Of a stretch of DNA of 64,000 nucleotides, positions 11,126-19,313 are shown piece after piece. The DNA comes from Mesorhizobium sp. LSHC420B00 (GTDB taxonomy: Bacteria; Pseudomonadota; Alphaproteobacteria; Rhizobiales; Rhizobiaceae): assembly GCF_000503055.1 (NCBI RefSeq), contig NZ_AYVY01000002.1:297379-361378 (forward strand), given 5' to 3'. Below the pieces are notes generated by a model. It saw only the letters and a list, made by a program, of their open reading frames with translations, had not been told where the DNA came from and searched no databases. Position 1 is the stretch's first letter. The number at the start of each line of letters is the position of its first letter. A program made the position numbers and the translations under genes.

Positions 11126-11259
11126 CCGTCTCGCCGCATCAAGGCCATGATGGTTCCAGATAGAAGCGGCCGGGATAAAGCATCATTGGCCGAAGCAAAA
11201 AGCATGGGCCGAACCTTCTCTCGTGATCTCGTTTGTGATTCCCAGGCCTTAGTGACTCA

Positions 11260-12078
11260 ATGATAATGACCAGTCCATCGAGCGCCCGTCCGATCCTGAT
11301 GTTCGATTCCGGCATTGGCGGCCTCACTGTGCTGCGTGAGGCGCGCGTCCTGATGCCTGACCGCCGCTTCATCTATGTCGCCGACGACGCGGCGTTCCCC
11401 TTCGGCGCCTGGGAGGAGCCGGCGCTGAGAACACACATCCTAGAGTTGTTCGCCAGGCTGCTCGAACGGTTTTCGCCGGCTATTTCGGTCATCGCCTGCA
11501 ACACCGCCTCGACGCTGGTCATCGATGCGTTGCGCGAGAGGTTTCCCGGCCACCCTTTCGTCGGCACCGTGCCGGCCATCAAGCCAGCGGCGGAACGCAC
11601 GCGCTCAGGCCTAGTTTCGGTGCTGGCTACGCCCGGCACCGTCAAGCGCCAGTACACGCGCGACCTGATCAGCAAATGGGCGCAGAAATGCCATGTCCGC
11701 CTGGTCGGCAGCGACAAGCTGGCGGGATTGGCCGAAGCCTATATGCGCGATGGTTTTGTCGACGAGGACGCCGTGCGCGCCGAGATCGCGCCGTGCTTCG
11801 TCGAGCATGACGGGTTACGCACCGACATCGTCGTGCTTGCCTGCACCCATTATCCGTTTTTGGCCAACCGCATGCGCAAGACAGCACCTTGGCCGGTCGA
11901 CTGGCTCGACCCGGCCGAGGCGATCGCACGCCGCGCGCTGTCGCTGCTCGCCGATACCGAGGCCCGTTATCGCAGAGAGGTACTGCCGGAAGGCGCCGAT
12001 TTTGCCGTCTTCACCTCGAACGAGGCCGATTTTCCGACGCGCCGGCTGATGCAGGGATTTGGCCTGGCGGTATCCTGA
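11260..12078 (+). CDS. murI: Glutamate racemase
   Basis: Interconverts L- and D-glutamate for peptidoglycan synthesis. The protein is 272 aa, with the N-terminal [13 protein letters not shown] and the two catalytic cysteines in their usual settings: ACNTAS (Cys80) and ACTHYPFL (Cys195). Two Met codons two residues apart (11260, 11266) could start translation; no clear ribosome site decides. Monocistronic in appearance. Confidence 0.96.
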   Translation: MIMTSPSSARPILMFDSGIGGLTVLREARVLMPDRRFIYVADDAAFPFGAWEEPALRTHILELFARLLERFSPAISVIACNTASTLVIDALRERFPGHPFVGTVPAIKPAAERTRSGLVSVLATPGTVKRQYTRDLISKWAQKCHVRLVGSDKLAGLAEAYMRDGFVDEDAVRAEIAPCFVEHDGLRTDIVVLACTHYPFLANRMRKTAPWPVDWLDPAEAIARRALSLLADTEARYRREVLPEGADFAVFTSNEADFPTRRLMQGFGLAVS

Positions 12079-12157
12079 CCCCAGGCACTTTGGTGCTCCG
12101 GGAACATCAGCCCAGGGCGATGCGTTCTTTTCTCATTGAGGAACAGGAGAAACGATC

Positions 12158-12346
12158 ATGCCAGCCACCTCGAAAGCCCAGCAGAAAGCCGCCGGTGCTG
12201 CACTGTCCGCCAAGCGTGGCGAGACCAAGAAGAGCGAGCTCAAAGGCGCGTCGAAGGGAATGTATAAATCCATGAGCGAAAAACAGCTCGAGGAATTCGC
12301 CGAGACCAAGCGCAAGGGCCTGCCGGAAAAGAAATCGAAACACTGA
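12158..12346 (+). CDS. DUF3008 family small basic protein, 62 aa
   Basis: Very short Lys-rich protein starting MPATSKAQQKAAGAALSAKR and ending GLPEKKSKH, matching the DUF3008 pattern common in rhizobia and plant-associated bacteria. It has no signal peptide or membrane segment and is probably a cytosolic, stress-related protein of unknown role. A good ribosome site (AGGAG at about 12145) precedes the ATG. Confidence 0.8.
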   Translation: MPATSKAQQKAAGAALSAKRGETKKSELKGASKGMYKSMSEKQLEEFAETKRKGLPEKKSKH

Positions 12347-12381
12347 TCGACTGACCATTCTGGCGGCGGATGCCGGTCGAT

Positions 12382-12407
12382 AAAAAGCCCGCGGCTGAGC
12401 CGCGGGC
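12382..12407 (-). terminator. Intrinsic terminator of the His-rich small gene
   Basis: GCCCGCGGC (12387-12395) and GCCGCGGGC (12399-12407) form a perfect 9-bp stem with a 3-nt loop. On the minus strand it is followed by a run of five T (12382-12386), so it ends transcripts of the gene at 12437-12649; it may also stop read-through from the plus-strand DUF3008 gene. Confidence 0.85.
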
Positions 12408-12436
12408 CCTGAAGTCTCAACCGGCGAGGGCGAAAA

Positions 12437-12649
12437 TTACCAGTTCCATCCCCAACCGCAGCGCCGCACTTTGTAGCGGATGACCTTGCGATGACCGTGC
12501 CGCCACACCACCTTCTTCTTGACCACGATGCGGCAGACCTGGTGATGCCTGTGGCCGTGCCAATGCCGGGCCTGCGCCGGCTCGGGCGCGACCGCCATCG
12601 TGCCGGCCATCACCGCGGCTCCTACCAACGTAAGGAAGAACTTCTTCAT
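12437..12649 (-). CDS. Exported small His/Arg-rich protein, 70 aa
   Basis: Residues 1-28 form a Sec signal peptide (MKKFFLTLVGAAVMAGTMAV, cleavage near AQA-RH). The mature 42-residue chain is very basic and His-rich (RHWHGHRHH, later WRHGHRK), has two Cys and ends in Trp-Gly repeats. This pattern suggests periplasmic metal or polyanion binding, which is inference only. Its own terminator follows. It is too short and unusual to name. Confidence 0.7.
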   Translation of the reverse strand: MKKFFLTLVGAAVMAGTMAVAPEPAQARHWHGHRHHQVCRIVVKKKVVWRHGHRKVIRYKVRRCGWGWNW

Positions 12650-12809
12650 GCGAATTCCAGCTCCTCTGACTTCAGTCCCTTCCTGATGCCGCTGGCGCAA
12701 CCTCCCGCCACATCCGGCACGTTCTACAACCGCAACACTATCCGGTTCGGCGATTCGCGCCAGCCGGAAGCTTGACAGCGGTTAAATCTCCGTTTAACCA
12801 GCCCACCAA

Positions 12810-12840
12810 CACCGGGCCGCAATGCCCGGTGGTTTTCTTT
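12810..12840 (+). terminator. Intrinsic terminator upstream of rpsD
   Basis: CACCGGGC (12810-12817) and GCCCGGTG (12824-12831) form an 8-bp stem with a 6-nt loop, followed by GTTTTCTTT. No plus-strand gene ends nearby. A TTGACA at 12772-12777 with a weak TAACCA 17 nt downstream lies just before it, so this may be an attenuator in the rpsD leader rather than the end of a gene. Confidence 0.65.
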
Positions 12841-12907
12841 ATGTGTGCAAGACGTTTGGAAGCCGGTTTTAATTTCCTGATGTCCTGTTTGAAATGACGT
12901 GTCCCGT

Positions 12908-13006
12908 GGGTTTTCCGTCGCGTTGCGTGGAAAACCCTGTCAGGTCTCGAAAACGGGGGCCAGAGGAGGGCGCGTTTCCTTCACCCGGACCATGAGGTTC
13001 CGGGTG
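12908..13006 (+). promoter_or_regulatory. Structured rpsD 5' leader (two hairpins)
   Basis: Two perfect stems precede the rpsD ribosome site. GGGTTTTCC (12908-12916) pairs with GGAAAACCC (12929-12937), and CACCCGGA (12982-12989) pairs with TCCGGGTG (12999-13006). The second is followed by a T/G-rich stretch (TGTTGTTTT) and ends about 10 nt before the GAAAGGGA ribosome site. S4 is a known translational repressor in other bacteria, so an autoregulatory leader is plausible. The 12650-13028 gap holds no other gene that I can support. Confidence 0.5.
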
Positions 13007-13028
13007 TGTTGTTTTGAAAGGGAATGCG

Positions 13029-13646
13029 ATGAGCAAGCGCGAATCCGCGAAGTACAAGATCGACCGCCGTCTTGGCGAAAACATCTGGGGCCGCCCGAAG
13101 TCCCCGGTCAACAAGCGTGAATACGGCCCCGGCCAGCATGGCCAGCGCCGCAAGGGCAAGCTTTCCGATTTCGGCCTGCAGCTGCGCGCCAAGCAGAAGC
13201 TGAAGGGCCACTATGGCGACGTTTCGGAAAAGCAGTTCCGCAAGGTCTATGAAGAGGCGGACCGCCGCAAGGGCGACACCTCGGAGAACCTGATCGGCCT
13301 GCTCGAATCGCGCCTCGACGCAGTCGTCTACCGCGCCAAGTTCGTACCGACCATCTTTGCGGCGCGCCAGTTCGTCAATCACGGCCACGTCAACGTCAAC
13401 GGCAAGCGCGTCAACATCGGCTCGTACCGCTGCAAGCCGGGCGACGTCATCGAAGTGCGCGAGAAGTCGAAGCAGCTGGTCATCGTGCTGGAATCGGTGG
13501 GCCTGGCCGAGCGCGACGTGCCCGATTACATCGAGGCCGACCACAACAAGATGACCGCCGCCTTCACGCGCATCCCCGGCCTGGCCGACGTTCCGTTTGC
13601 CGTGCAGATGGAACCGAATCTGGTCGTCGAATTCTATTCGCGCTGA
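13029..13646 (+). CDS. rpsD: 30S ribosomal protein S4
   Basis: Primary 16S rRNA-binding protein that nucleates assembly of the 30S body. At 205 aa it has the standard length, with the N-terminal [19 protein letters not shown], the S4 RNA-binding domain from about residue 95 ([12 protein letters not shown] ... [14 protein letters not shown]) and the C-terminal VVEFYSR. As usual in alphaproteobacteria it is transcribed alone, away from the alpha operon. The start at 13029 follows a strong GAAAGGGA. Confidence 0.99.
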   Translation: MSKRESAKYKIDRRLGENIWGRPKSPVNKREYGPGQHGQRRKGKLSDFGLQLRAKQKLKGHYGDVSEKQFRKVYEEADRRKGDTSENLIGLLESRLDAVVYRAKFVPTIFAARQFVNHGHVNVNGKRVNIGSYRCKPGDVIEVREKSKQLVIVLESVGLAERDVPDYIEADHNKMTAAFTRIPGLADVPFAVQMEPNLVVEFYSR

Positions 13647-13673
13647 TCGGCGCGTTCGTACGCGATACAAGCG

Positions 13674-13705
13674 AAGGCCGCCCTATCGGGGCGGCCTTAC
13701 TTTTT
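13674..13705 (+). terminator. rpsD intrinsic terminator
   Basis: AAGGCCGCCC (13674-13683) and GGGCGGCCTT (13689-13698) form a perfect 10-bp stem with a 5-nt loop, followed by ACTTTTT. It lies 27 bp after the rpsD stop. Confidence 0.93.
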
Positions 13706-13799
13706 CGTTCCTTTTTCGCGGCGTGATTCCGAAATCGATTTCGATTTTCGGTTCGATGCGCTACTGCGGGCGGCAACAGGACTTTAGGGCCGACGCGCC

Positions 13800-14693
13800 G
13801 TGAACATGCAGCCAGACGCCGAAACGCTCGAACCGGTCGCCGACGCCGAAGGCGGCTTTCATCCGCTGTTTGCCGATGTGCCGTCCTCCGTCGAGTTCAA
13901 CAAGCTGCGCAAGCGGCTGCTGCGGCTTGCCCGCCAGGCGATCGACGATTTCTCAATGGTGAGGCCCGGCGACCGCTGGCTGGTCGCTCTGTCGGGCGGC
14001 AAGGATTCCTACGGCCTGCTTGCCGTGCTGCTCGATCTCAAATGGCGCGGGCTGCTGCCGATCGAGCTGTTGGCCTGCAATCTCGACCAGGGCCAGCCGA
14101 ACTTTCCCAAGCACATATTGCCCGACTATCTCGACAGCCATGCCATTCCGCATCGCATCGAATATCAGGACACCTATTCTGTGGTCATCGACAAGCTGGC
14201 CGAGGGCAGCACCTATTGCTCGCTGTGTTCGCGGCTGCGGCGCGGCCATCTCTATCGCATTGCCCGCGAGGAGGGCTGCTCGGCGCTGGTGCTCGGCCAT
14301 CACCGCGAAGACATTCTGGAAACCTTCTTCATGAACCTGTTCCATGGCGGACGCCTCGCCGCCATGCCGCCGAAGCTGCTCAACGACGAAGGCGACGTCA
14401 TGGTGCTGCGGCCGCTCGCCTATTGTGCGGAAGCCGATCTCGAGAAATTCGCCGGCGCCATGAAATTCCCGATAGTTCCGTGCGATCTGTGCGGTAGCCA
14501 GGAAGGCCTGCAGCGCAACGCCATGAAAGCGATGCTCGACGACATCGAGAAGCGCATGCCCGGCCGCAAGGACACCATGATCCGTGCCATGGCCAATGTG
14601 CGGCGCTCGCATCTGCTCGACAGGACGCTGTTCGATTTCGCCGCCCTCAACGATGCTCTTAACGCAAAGCAAGACGGTCCCCATGACATTTGA
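13800..14693 (+). CDS. ttcA: tRNA 2-thiocytidine biosynthesis protein TtcA
   Basis: Fe-S-dependent PP-loop ATPase that thiolates cytidine 32 of some tRNAs. The PP-loop SGGKDS is at residues 65-70; cluster cysteines occur in CSLC (140, 143) and CDLC (228, 231), as in characterised TtcA. Length 297 aa. The first codon is GTG at 13800; an ATG follows at 13806. The stop overlaps the next gene by 11 nt, indicating translational coupling. Confidence 0.93.
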   Translation: MNMQPDAETLEPVADAEGGFHPLFADVPSSVEFNKLRKRLLRLARQAIDDFSMVRPGDRWLVALSGGKDSYGLLAVLLDLKWRGLLPIELLACNLDQGQPNFPKHILPDYLDSHAIPHRIEYQDTYSVVIDKLAEGSTYCSLCSRLRRGHLYRIAREEGCSALVLGHHREDILETFFMNLFHGGRLAAMPPKLLNDEGDVMVLRPLAYCAEADLEKFAGAMKFPIVPCDLCGSQEGLQRNAMKAMLDDIEKRMPGRKDTMIRAMANVRRSHLLDRTLFDFAALNDALNAKQDGPHDI

Positions 14694-15510
14694 CGACAGC
14701 GCGATCGACTGGCTTGCCGACCTTCTGTCGGACGCTGCCGTCGCCGAGATCATGCCGCGCTTTCGCCGGTTGAGTGAGGGCGACGTGCGTCGCAAGACCT
14801 CGGCCGCCGATCTTGTGACCGAGGCCGACGTGAATGCCGAGCGGCTCATCACCGCCAGGCTGCTTCAGCGTTATCCCAAGGCGATGATCGTCGGCGAGGA
14901 GGCCTGCTCCGACGACCCGACGCTGCTCGACGGTCTCGGCGATGCCGAACTCGCCTTCGTCGTCGACCCGGTCGACGGCACCTTCAACTTCGCCTCCGGC
15001 GTGCCGCTGTTCGGCGTCATGCTTGGCGTCGTGGTCAAGGGCGAGACGGTCGCCGGCATCATCCACGATCCCGTCGGCAAGGACTGGCTGGTCGGCGTCA
15101 GCGGCGCCGGCAGTCATATTCGGCACGCGCATGGCAATTTCGAAAAAGTCCATGTCGCCAAACCGGCGCCGATATCGGAAATGACTGGAGCGGTCTCGTG
15201 GCACTATCTACCCGAGCCGGACCGCTCACGCCTGGCGCGCAATCAGACCAAGTCGCTGTCGCAGTTCAACTATCGCTGCGCAGCCCACGAATACCGCCTG
15301 CTGGCCAGCGGCCACGGCCATTTCGTCGTCTATAACAAGCTGATGCCGTGGGACCATCTGGCCGGCGTACTGATCCATGCCGAGGCCGGCGGTTATGCCG
15401 CGCGCTTCGACGGCAGCGCCTATCTGCCGTCACATGTCGGAGGTGGCCTGCTGGTCGCGCCGGACAGGGAAAGCTGGCGGGAGCTGCGCCGCGAGCTTTG
15501 GGCGGAATAG
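14683..15510 (+). CDS. Inositol monophosphatase family protein
   Basis: Mg-dependent phosphatase of the IMPase/CysQ/HisN superfamily, 275 aa. Metal site motifs are VGEEA (near 67-71), DPVDGTFNF (near 91-99) and the C-terminal PWDHLAG. Members hydrolyse inositol phosphate, histidinol phosphate or PAP; the sequence read alone does not tell which. The ATG at 14683 overlaps the ttcA stop, so the two are co-translated. Confidence 0.9.
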   Translation: MTFDDSAIDWLADLLSDAAVAEIMPRFRRLSEGDVRRKTSAADLVTEADVNAERLITARLLQRYPKAMIVGEEACSDDPTLLDGLGDAELAFVVDPVDGTFNFASGVPLFGVMLGVVVKGETVAGIIHDPVGKDWLVGVSGAGSHIRHAHGNFEKVHVAKPAPISEMTGAVSWHYLPEPDRSRLARNQTKSLSQFNYRCAAHEYRLLASGHGHFVVYNKLMPWDHLAGVLIHAEAGGYAARFDGSAYLPSHVGGGLLVAPDRESWRELRRELWAE

Positions 15511-15532
15511 TTTTATCCGCCAGCGCGTAAAA

Positions 15533-16795
15533 CTAGACCGGCGGGTTTTGCGGCTGGAACAGCCTGCCGCGCTCGGCGATGAGAATCATCAGCAGCGCCG
15601 CCACCGACACGCTGCAGAACCCGGCGGCCAGCGGCGTTACCGTACCGTTGAAGGCCTGGCCGATCAGCGTGCCGAGGATGCCGCCAAGAAATGTCTGCAT
15701 GAACCCGAGAATCGACGAGGCGGTGCCGGCCAGGTGACCGAGCGGCTCCATGGCGAGCGCGTTGAAGTTCGCGCCGAGCGCGCCGAACGGTACCATGGCG
15801 CAGGCAAAGAAAGTAATGAAGAGCCAGAGCGGCATCTTCATTTCGATGGAAACGACCAGCCAGGCAAGGCTGATGGCCAGAAACAGCAGCAGCGCGCTTT
15901 GCGACAGACGGCGCATGCCGATGCGGCCGACGAGGCGCGAGTTGAGGTAGTTGGAAAAAGCAAGCACGCCGGCAACCCCCGCGAAGATGACCGGGAACAT
16001 CTCGCCGACATCGAACACGCTGACATAGATCTGCTGGGCCGAGGCGATGAAGCCGAACATGGCGCCGAAGATGAAGGTGCTGGCGAAGGCGTAGCAGAGC
16101 GCGATGCGGTTGGTGAGAACGATGCGGAAGCCGCCGATGATGGAGGACAGCGTCAGCGGCCGGCGATATTCTGGATGTAGTGTCTCGGGCAGGCGCAACA
16201 GCGACCAGGCGGACACGATCAGCGCGCCGGCCGCCATGGTGACGAAGATCACGTGCCAGGTCGCAAACAGCATGATGAATTGGCCGATACCGGGTGCCAC
16301 CACCGGAATTGCCATGAACACCATGAAGATCAAGGACATGACTTCGGCCATGCGCCTTCCGTCGAACGTATCGCGCACGATCGAGACGGCAATGACGCGC
16401 GTCGCCGCCGCGCCGATGCCTTGCACGGCCCGGCATAGCAGAAGCGTGGCGAATGACGGGGCGACTGCAGCAGCGCCCGCCGCCGCAACATAGATCACCA
16501 GCCCGGCAACCAGCGGAGCGCGGCGCCCGAAGCGGTCCGAGACGGGCCCGAAGAACAATTGCCCACCGCCGAAGCCCAGTATGTAGGCGGTGATCACATA
16601 TTGCCGGTGGTTTTCATTTTCGACGCCGAGCGAGGCGCCGATCTGCTGCAGCGCCGGCAACATGATGTCGATGGCCAGCGAATTGAGCGCCATCAGCGCC
16701 GCGCATAGCGCGATGAATTCCCAGCGCGGAATAGGCAAGGTGCTTGCCTTTTGCTGCGCTTGTGCTTGCTGATCCACGGCCAGTCCGATCTTCAA
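15533..16795 (-). CDS. MFS drug-efflux transporter, Bcr/CflA type
   Basis: Twelve-helix major facilitator protein of 420 aa. Motif A between helices 2 and 3 reads GPVSDRFGRRAPL, the proton-coupled antiporter pattern, and helix 4 begins RAVQGIGAAATRVIA as in Bcr/CflA exporters. Likely expels small drugs or metabolites across the inner membrane. It converges with the IMPase-family gene and has no adjacent regulator. Confidence 0.88.
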   Translation of the reverse strand: MKIGLAVDQQAQAQQKASTLPIPRWEFIALCAALMALNSLAIDIMLPALQQIGASLGVENENHRQYVITAYILGFGGGQLFFGPVSDRFGRRAPLVAGLVIYVAAAGAAAVAPSFATLLLCRAVQGIGAAATRVIAVSIVRDTFDGRRMAEVMSLIFMVFMAIPVVAPGIGQFIMLFATWHVIFVTMAAGALIVSAWSLLRLPETLHPEYRRPLTLSSIIGGFRIVLTNRIALCYAFASTFIFGAMFGFIASAQQIYVSVFDVGEMFPVIFAGVAGVLAFSNYLNSRLVGRIGMRRLSQSALLLFLAISLAWLVVSIEMKMPLWLFITFFACAMVPFGALGANFNALAMEPLGHLAGTASSILGFMQTFLGGILGTLIGQAFNGTVTPLAAGFCSVSVAALLMILIAERGRLFQPQNPPV

Positions 16796-16938
16796 ACGAA
16801 AATGCGCCGGCGTGCCGACGCATCCATTCGTTCATTGCCCCGATAGCGGGCACAACTTTTTGCCAAGGTGCCCCGGCGCTAAGCGCATGACCCCGACAAT
16901 CGCAGTCGATCTTCGGAGAGCCATACGCAAAACAGAAG

Positions 16939-17274
16939 TCAGGCGGCGCCTTTGACGCTGACGCCCTTTTCGACGAGGAAGGTCTGCAATTCGCCCGCCT
17001 GGAACATCTCGCGGATGATGTCGCAGCCGCCGACGAATTCGCCCTTGACGTAGAGCTGCGGGATGGTCGGCCAGTTGGAATAGTCCTTGATGCCTTGCCG
17101 TAGCTCGGCCGACGTCAGCACGTCGACACCCTTATAGTCGGCGCCGATATAGTCGAGGATCTGCACGACCTGGCCGGAAAATCCGCATTGCGGGAAGCCG
17201 GGCGTGCCTTTCATGAAGAGAACAACGTCGTTGCCCTTCACTTCATTGTCGATGTAGTCGTTGATGCCGCTCAT
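16939..17274 (-). CDS. grxD: Monothiol glutaredoxin (Grx4/GrxD type)
   Basis: CGFS-type glutaredoxin of 111 aa that carries a [2Fe-2S] cluster with glutathione and hands it to partners, often together with BolA. The active site CGFS is at residues 30-33, preceded by [11 protein letters not shown], and the TIPQLYV cis-Pro loop and GGCDI glutathione-binding loop follow. Start at 17274 (MSGINDYI) by family N-terminus. Normally next to bolA; here bolA lies 1.7 kb upstream with two other genes between. Confidence 0.96.
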   Translation of the reverse strand: MSGINDYIDNEVKGNDVVLFMKGTPGFPQCGFSGQVVQILDYIGADYKGVDVLTSAELRQGIKDYSNWPTIPQLYVKGEFVGGCDIIREMFQAGELQTFLVEKGVSVKGAA

Positions 17275-17436
17275 GGAATACCCTTTCATGCCTGTGGGAG
17301 TCAGGCTCGAACATTACCCTTCAAATAAACCCATGGGTTGCGCGAAACAAGATGTTTGCCGCCTTGCCATGCAAATGGCGCAAAGGAACGTCTGATCTTG
17401 TGCCAAGCCGTTGGCCACCATCTTTCCCGAGGCGCG

Positions 17437-18232
17437 ATGAAAAGACGATATCTCGCCGGGTTCCTCCTCGCCGTTCTGCTCGCCGCACTGGCCTTGATTT
17501 GGTGGGCCAGGTCGCCGAGACAGCCACCCCTCGTCGTCGGCGGTGAATTGCCGGCGCCGTGCCGCGACGCGAGCTTCGAGGCGGCCGGCCTACGTGGTCT
17601 GCGAAATCGATCTGCGCCGCTATGACATCGGTGTGTTCCACGTAGGCCTCGACGGCAAGGCCTTCGGTTCCCTGGACAAATTCGACAAGGCGATGGCGGA
17701 TCAGGGCCGGCCGGTGCTGCTCGCCATGAACGCCGGCATGTATCACCAAGATCTGACCCCAGTCGGCCTTCTCGTCGAAGACGGCCGGGAGAAGGCGCCG
17801 CTCAACGTCGCCGACAGCGAAGGCAATTTCTTCCTGAAACCGAATGGCGTATTCGTGGTCCGCAAGGACGGCAAGGCGGCGGTCATGGAGACAAGTGCCT
17901 ATGCCGCGGCCAGGCCGGACGTGATGGTCGCAACGCAATCCGGCCCGATGCTGGTGATCGACGGACGGCTTCATCCTCGATTCGAGCAGAACGGCACATC
18001 GCGCTATATCCGCAACGGCGTCGGCGTGCGTGACGAAAACACCGTCGTGCTGGCGATCTCGCGCTCTGAAGTCAGCCTCGGCAGCTTCGCACGGCTGTTT
18101 CGAGATGCGCTCAATTGCCCCAATGCGCTTTTCTTCGACGGGGTCGTTTCGGCGCTGTCGAATGGCGAGCGGATGATTGTTGGTGGAAACTATCCGGCCG
18201 GGCCGATCATTGCCGTTTCGGCGAAAAGGTGA
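17437..18232 (+). pseudogene. Phosphodiester glycosidase (NAGPA/DUF2233-like) family gene, frameshifted
   Basis: Two frames together encode one protein. From 17437 a membrane anchor is read (MKRRYLAGFLLAVLLAALAL) then PPCRD-like sequence, which runs out of frame near 17588; from about 17590 the +1 frame gives AYVVCEIDLRRYDIGVFHVG and continues to the stop at 18232 with the family features MNAGMYHQ, KPNGVF, TQSGPMLV and RYIRNGVG. One extra G in the GCGGCCGGCC run would explain it. The intact protein would be an exported or anchored NAGPA-like glycosidase of about 265 aa. True decay and sequence error cannot be told apart here. Confidence 0.72.
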
Positions 18233-18280
18233 GGGAAATTTATTCGTGCGCACGCACGCCTATGAATGCAGGCGCCAAAC

Positions 18281-18973
18281 TCAGTTCGGCAAAATGCCTG
18301 GGGTCGACCATTTCCATCTCAGGCGCGGGAAGCGGCTCGACGAAGCGGTCGGCGTCCAGCCCGTATCGGCAAGGCCGTTGAGGATATCGCCGAGCGGTCT
18401 GCGATAGGATTCAACATAGGGATTGGGCTCGCCAAAACCTCCCCAATGCATGCCCCAGCGATTCGTTTCAAAATAGGTTTTCGTCCCGCGCGTGCGCGTG
18501 TCCTGCCAGTCGCGCATTGGATGGCCCATAGAGAACACCAGCCAGCCGCCCGGGCAGGAGACGCGATGAAACTCAGCGAATACCGGCTCCAGTTTTTCGA
18601 CATAGTCGAGCGCCAGCGAGCAAAGTATGCGGTCGAAACTGCCATCCGCGAGCCAGTCGAGGGCCCTTTCGACATTGCCAAGCCGGATATCGACATCGAG
18701 CCCAGCGCAGCGCTGACGTGCCAAAGCCAGCATTTCCGGCGTAATGTCGAAGGCACTTACCCGCGCACCTGAGCGAGCCAGCTTTTCCGAGCAGATACCG
18801 GAGCCGCAGCCGGCGTCCAGTATGTTCAGACCCGTCACGTCGCCCAGCAACTCCAGCGAGGCCGGCCGTTCGTAGAGGGCATTGTGCGGCTTGATCGGCG
18901 CCAGCGCATCATAGCGCTCGGCAAAGGAAGCATAGGCACTGACTGCAACCGGATCGCTGTCGCCTTTGGCCAT
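18281..18973 (-). CDS. Class I SAM-dependent methyltransferase, C-terminus apparently frameshifted
   Basis: The SAM-binding motif LDAGCGSG lies near residue 51, followed by FDITPEML and LCSLALDYVE, typical of UbiE/Methyltransf_11 proteins. The last 23 codons (TASSSRF to the stop) look wrong: the frame next to it encodes DRFVEPLPAPEMEMVDPRHF and then ELSLAPAFIGVRAHE, a normal family end, stopping at 18240. One lost nucleotide near 18350 would account for this. With that end, the gene would stop 7 bp from the convergent glycosidase gene. Substrate unknown. Confidence 0.75.
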   Translation of the reverse strand: MAKGDSDPVAVSAYASFAERYDALAPIKPHNALYERPASLELLGDVTGLNILDAGCGSGICSEKLARSGARVSAFDITPEMLALARQRCAGLDVDIRLGNVERALDWLADGSFDRILCSLALDYVEKLEPVFAEFHRVSCPGGWLVFSMGHPMRDWQDTRTRGTKTYFETNRWGMHWGGFGEPNPYVESYRRPLGDILNGLADTGWTPTASSSRFPRLRWKWSTPGILPN

Positions 18974-18993
18974 GACTTCCCGCTTGCGTAGAA

Positions 18994-19227
18994 TTAGTCC
19001 GGCACGCTGGTCTGCAGGGCAAGCGCGTGCAGCACGCCGCCCATGTTGCCCTTCAGCGCGTCATAGACCATCTGGTGCTGCTGGACGCGGCTTTTGCCGC
19101 GAAAGCTTTCGGCCACCACCTCCGCCGCATAATGGTCGCCATCGCCGGCCAGGTCGCGAATCGTCACCTTGGCGTCCGGAATGCCTTCCTTGATCAGCCG
19201 TTCGATGTCGTGGGCGTCCATTGCCAT
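18994..19227 (-). CDS. bolA: BolA family protein
   Basis: Small (77 aa) BolA fold protein: FRGKSRVQQHQMVYDAL contains the invariant His used for cluster ligation with monothiol glutaredoxins, and the tail HALALQTSVP is typical. BolA-Grx complexes traffic [2Fe-2S] clusters and sense iron. Lies 86 bp after purL on the same strand, as in other rhizobia. An alternative Met is two codons in. Confidence 0.93.
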   Translation of the reverse strand: MAMDAHDIERLIKEGIPDAKVTIRDLAGDGDHYAAEVVAESFRGKSRVQQHQMVYDALKGNMGGVLHALALQTSVPD

Positions 19228-19313
19228 GCGAGGATTCCTTGTTCAGGTCGTGAACTCATAGATATGGTCGAAACGGCGGATGAACCACAGTGAAACGGCT
19301 CCACTCGATCACA

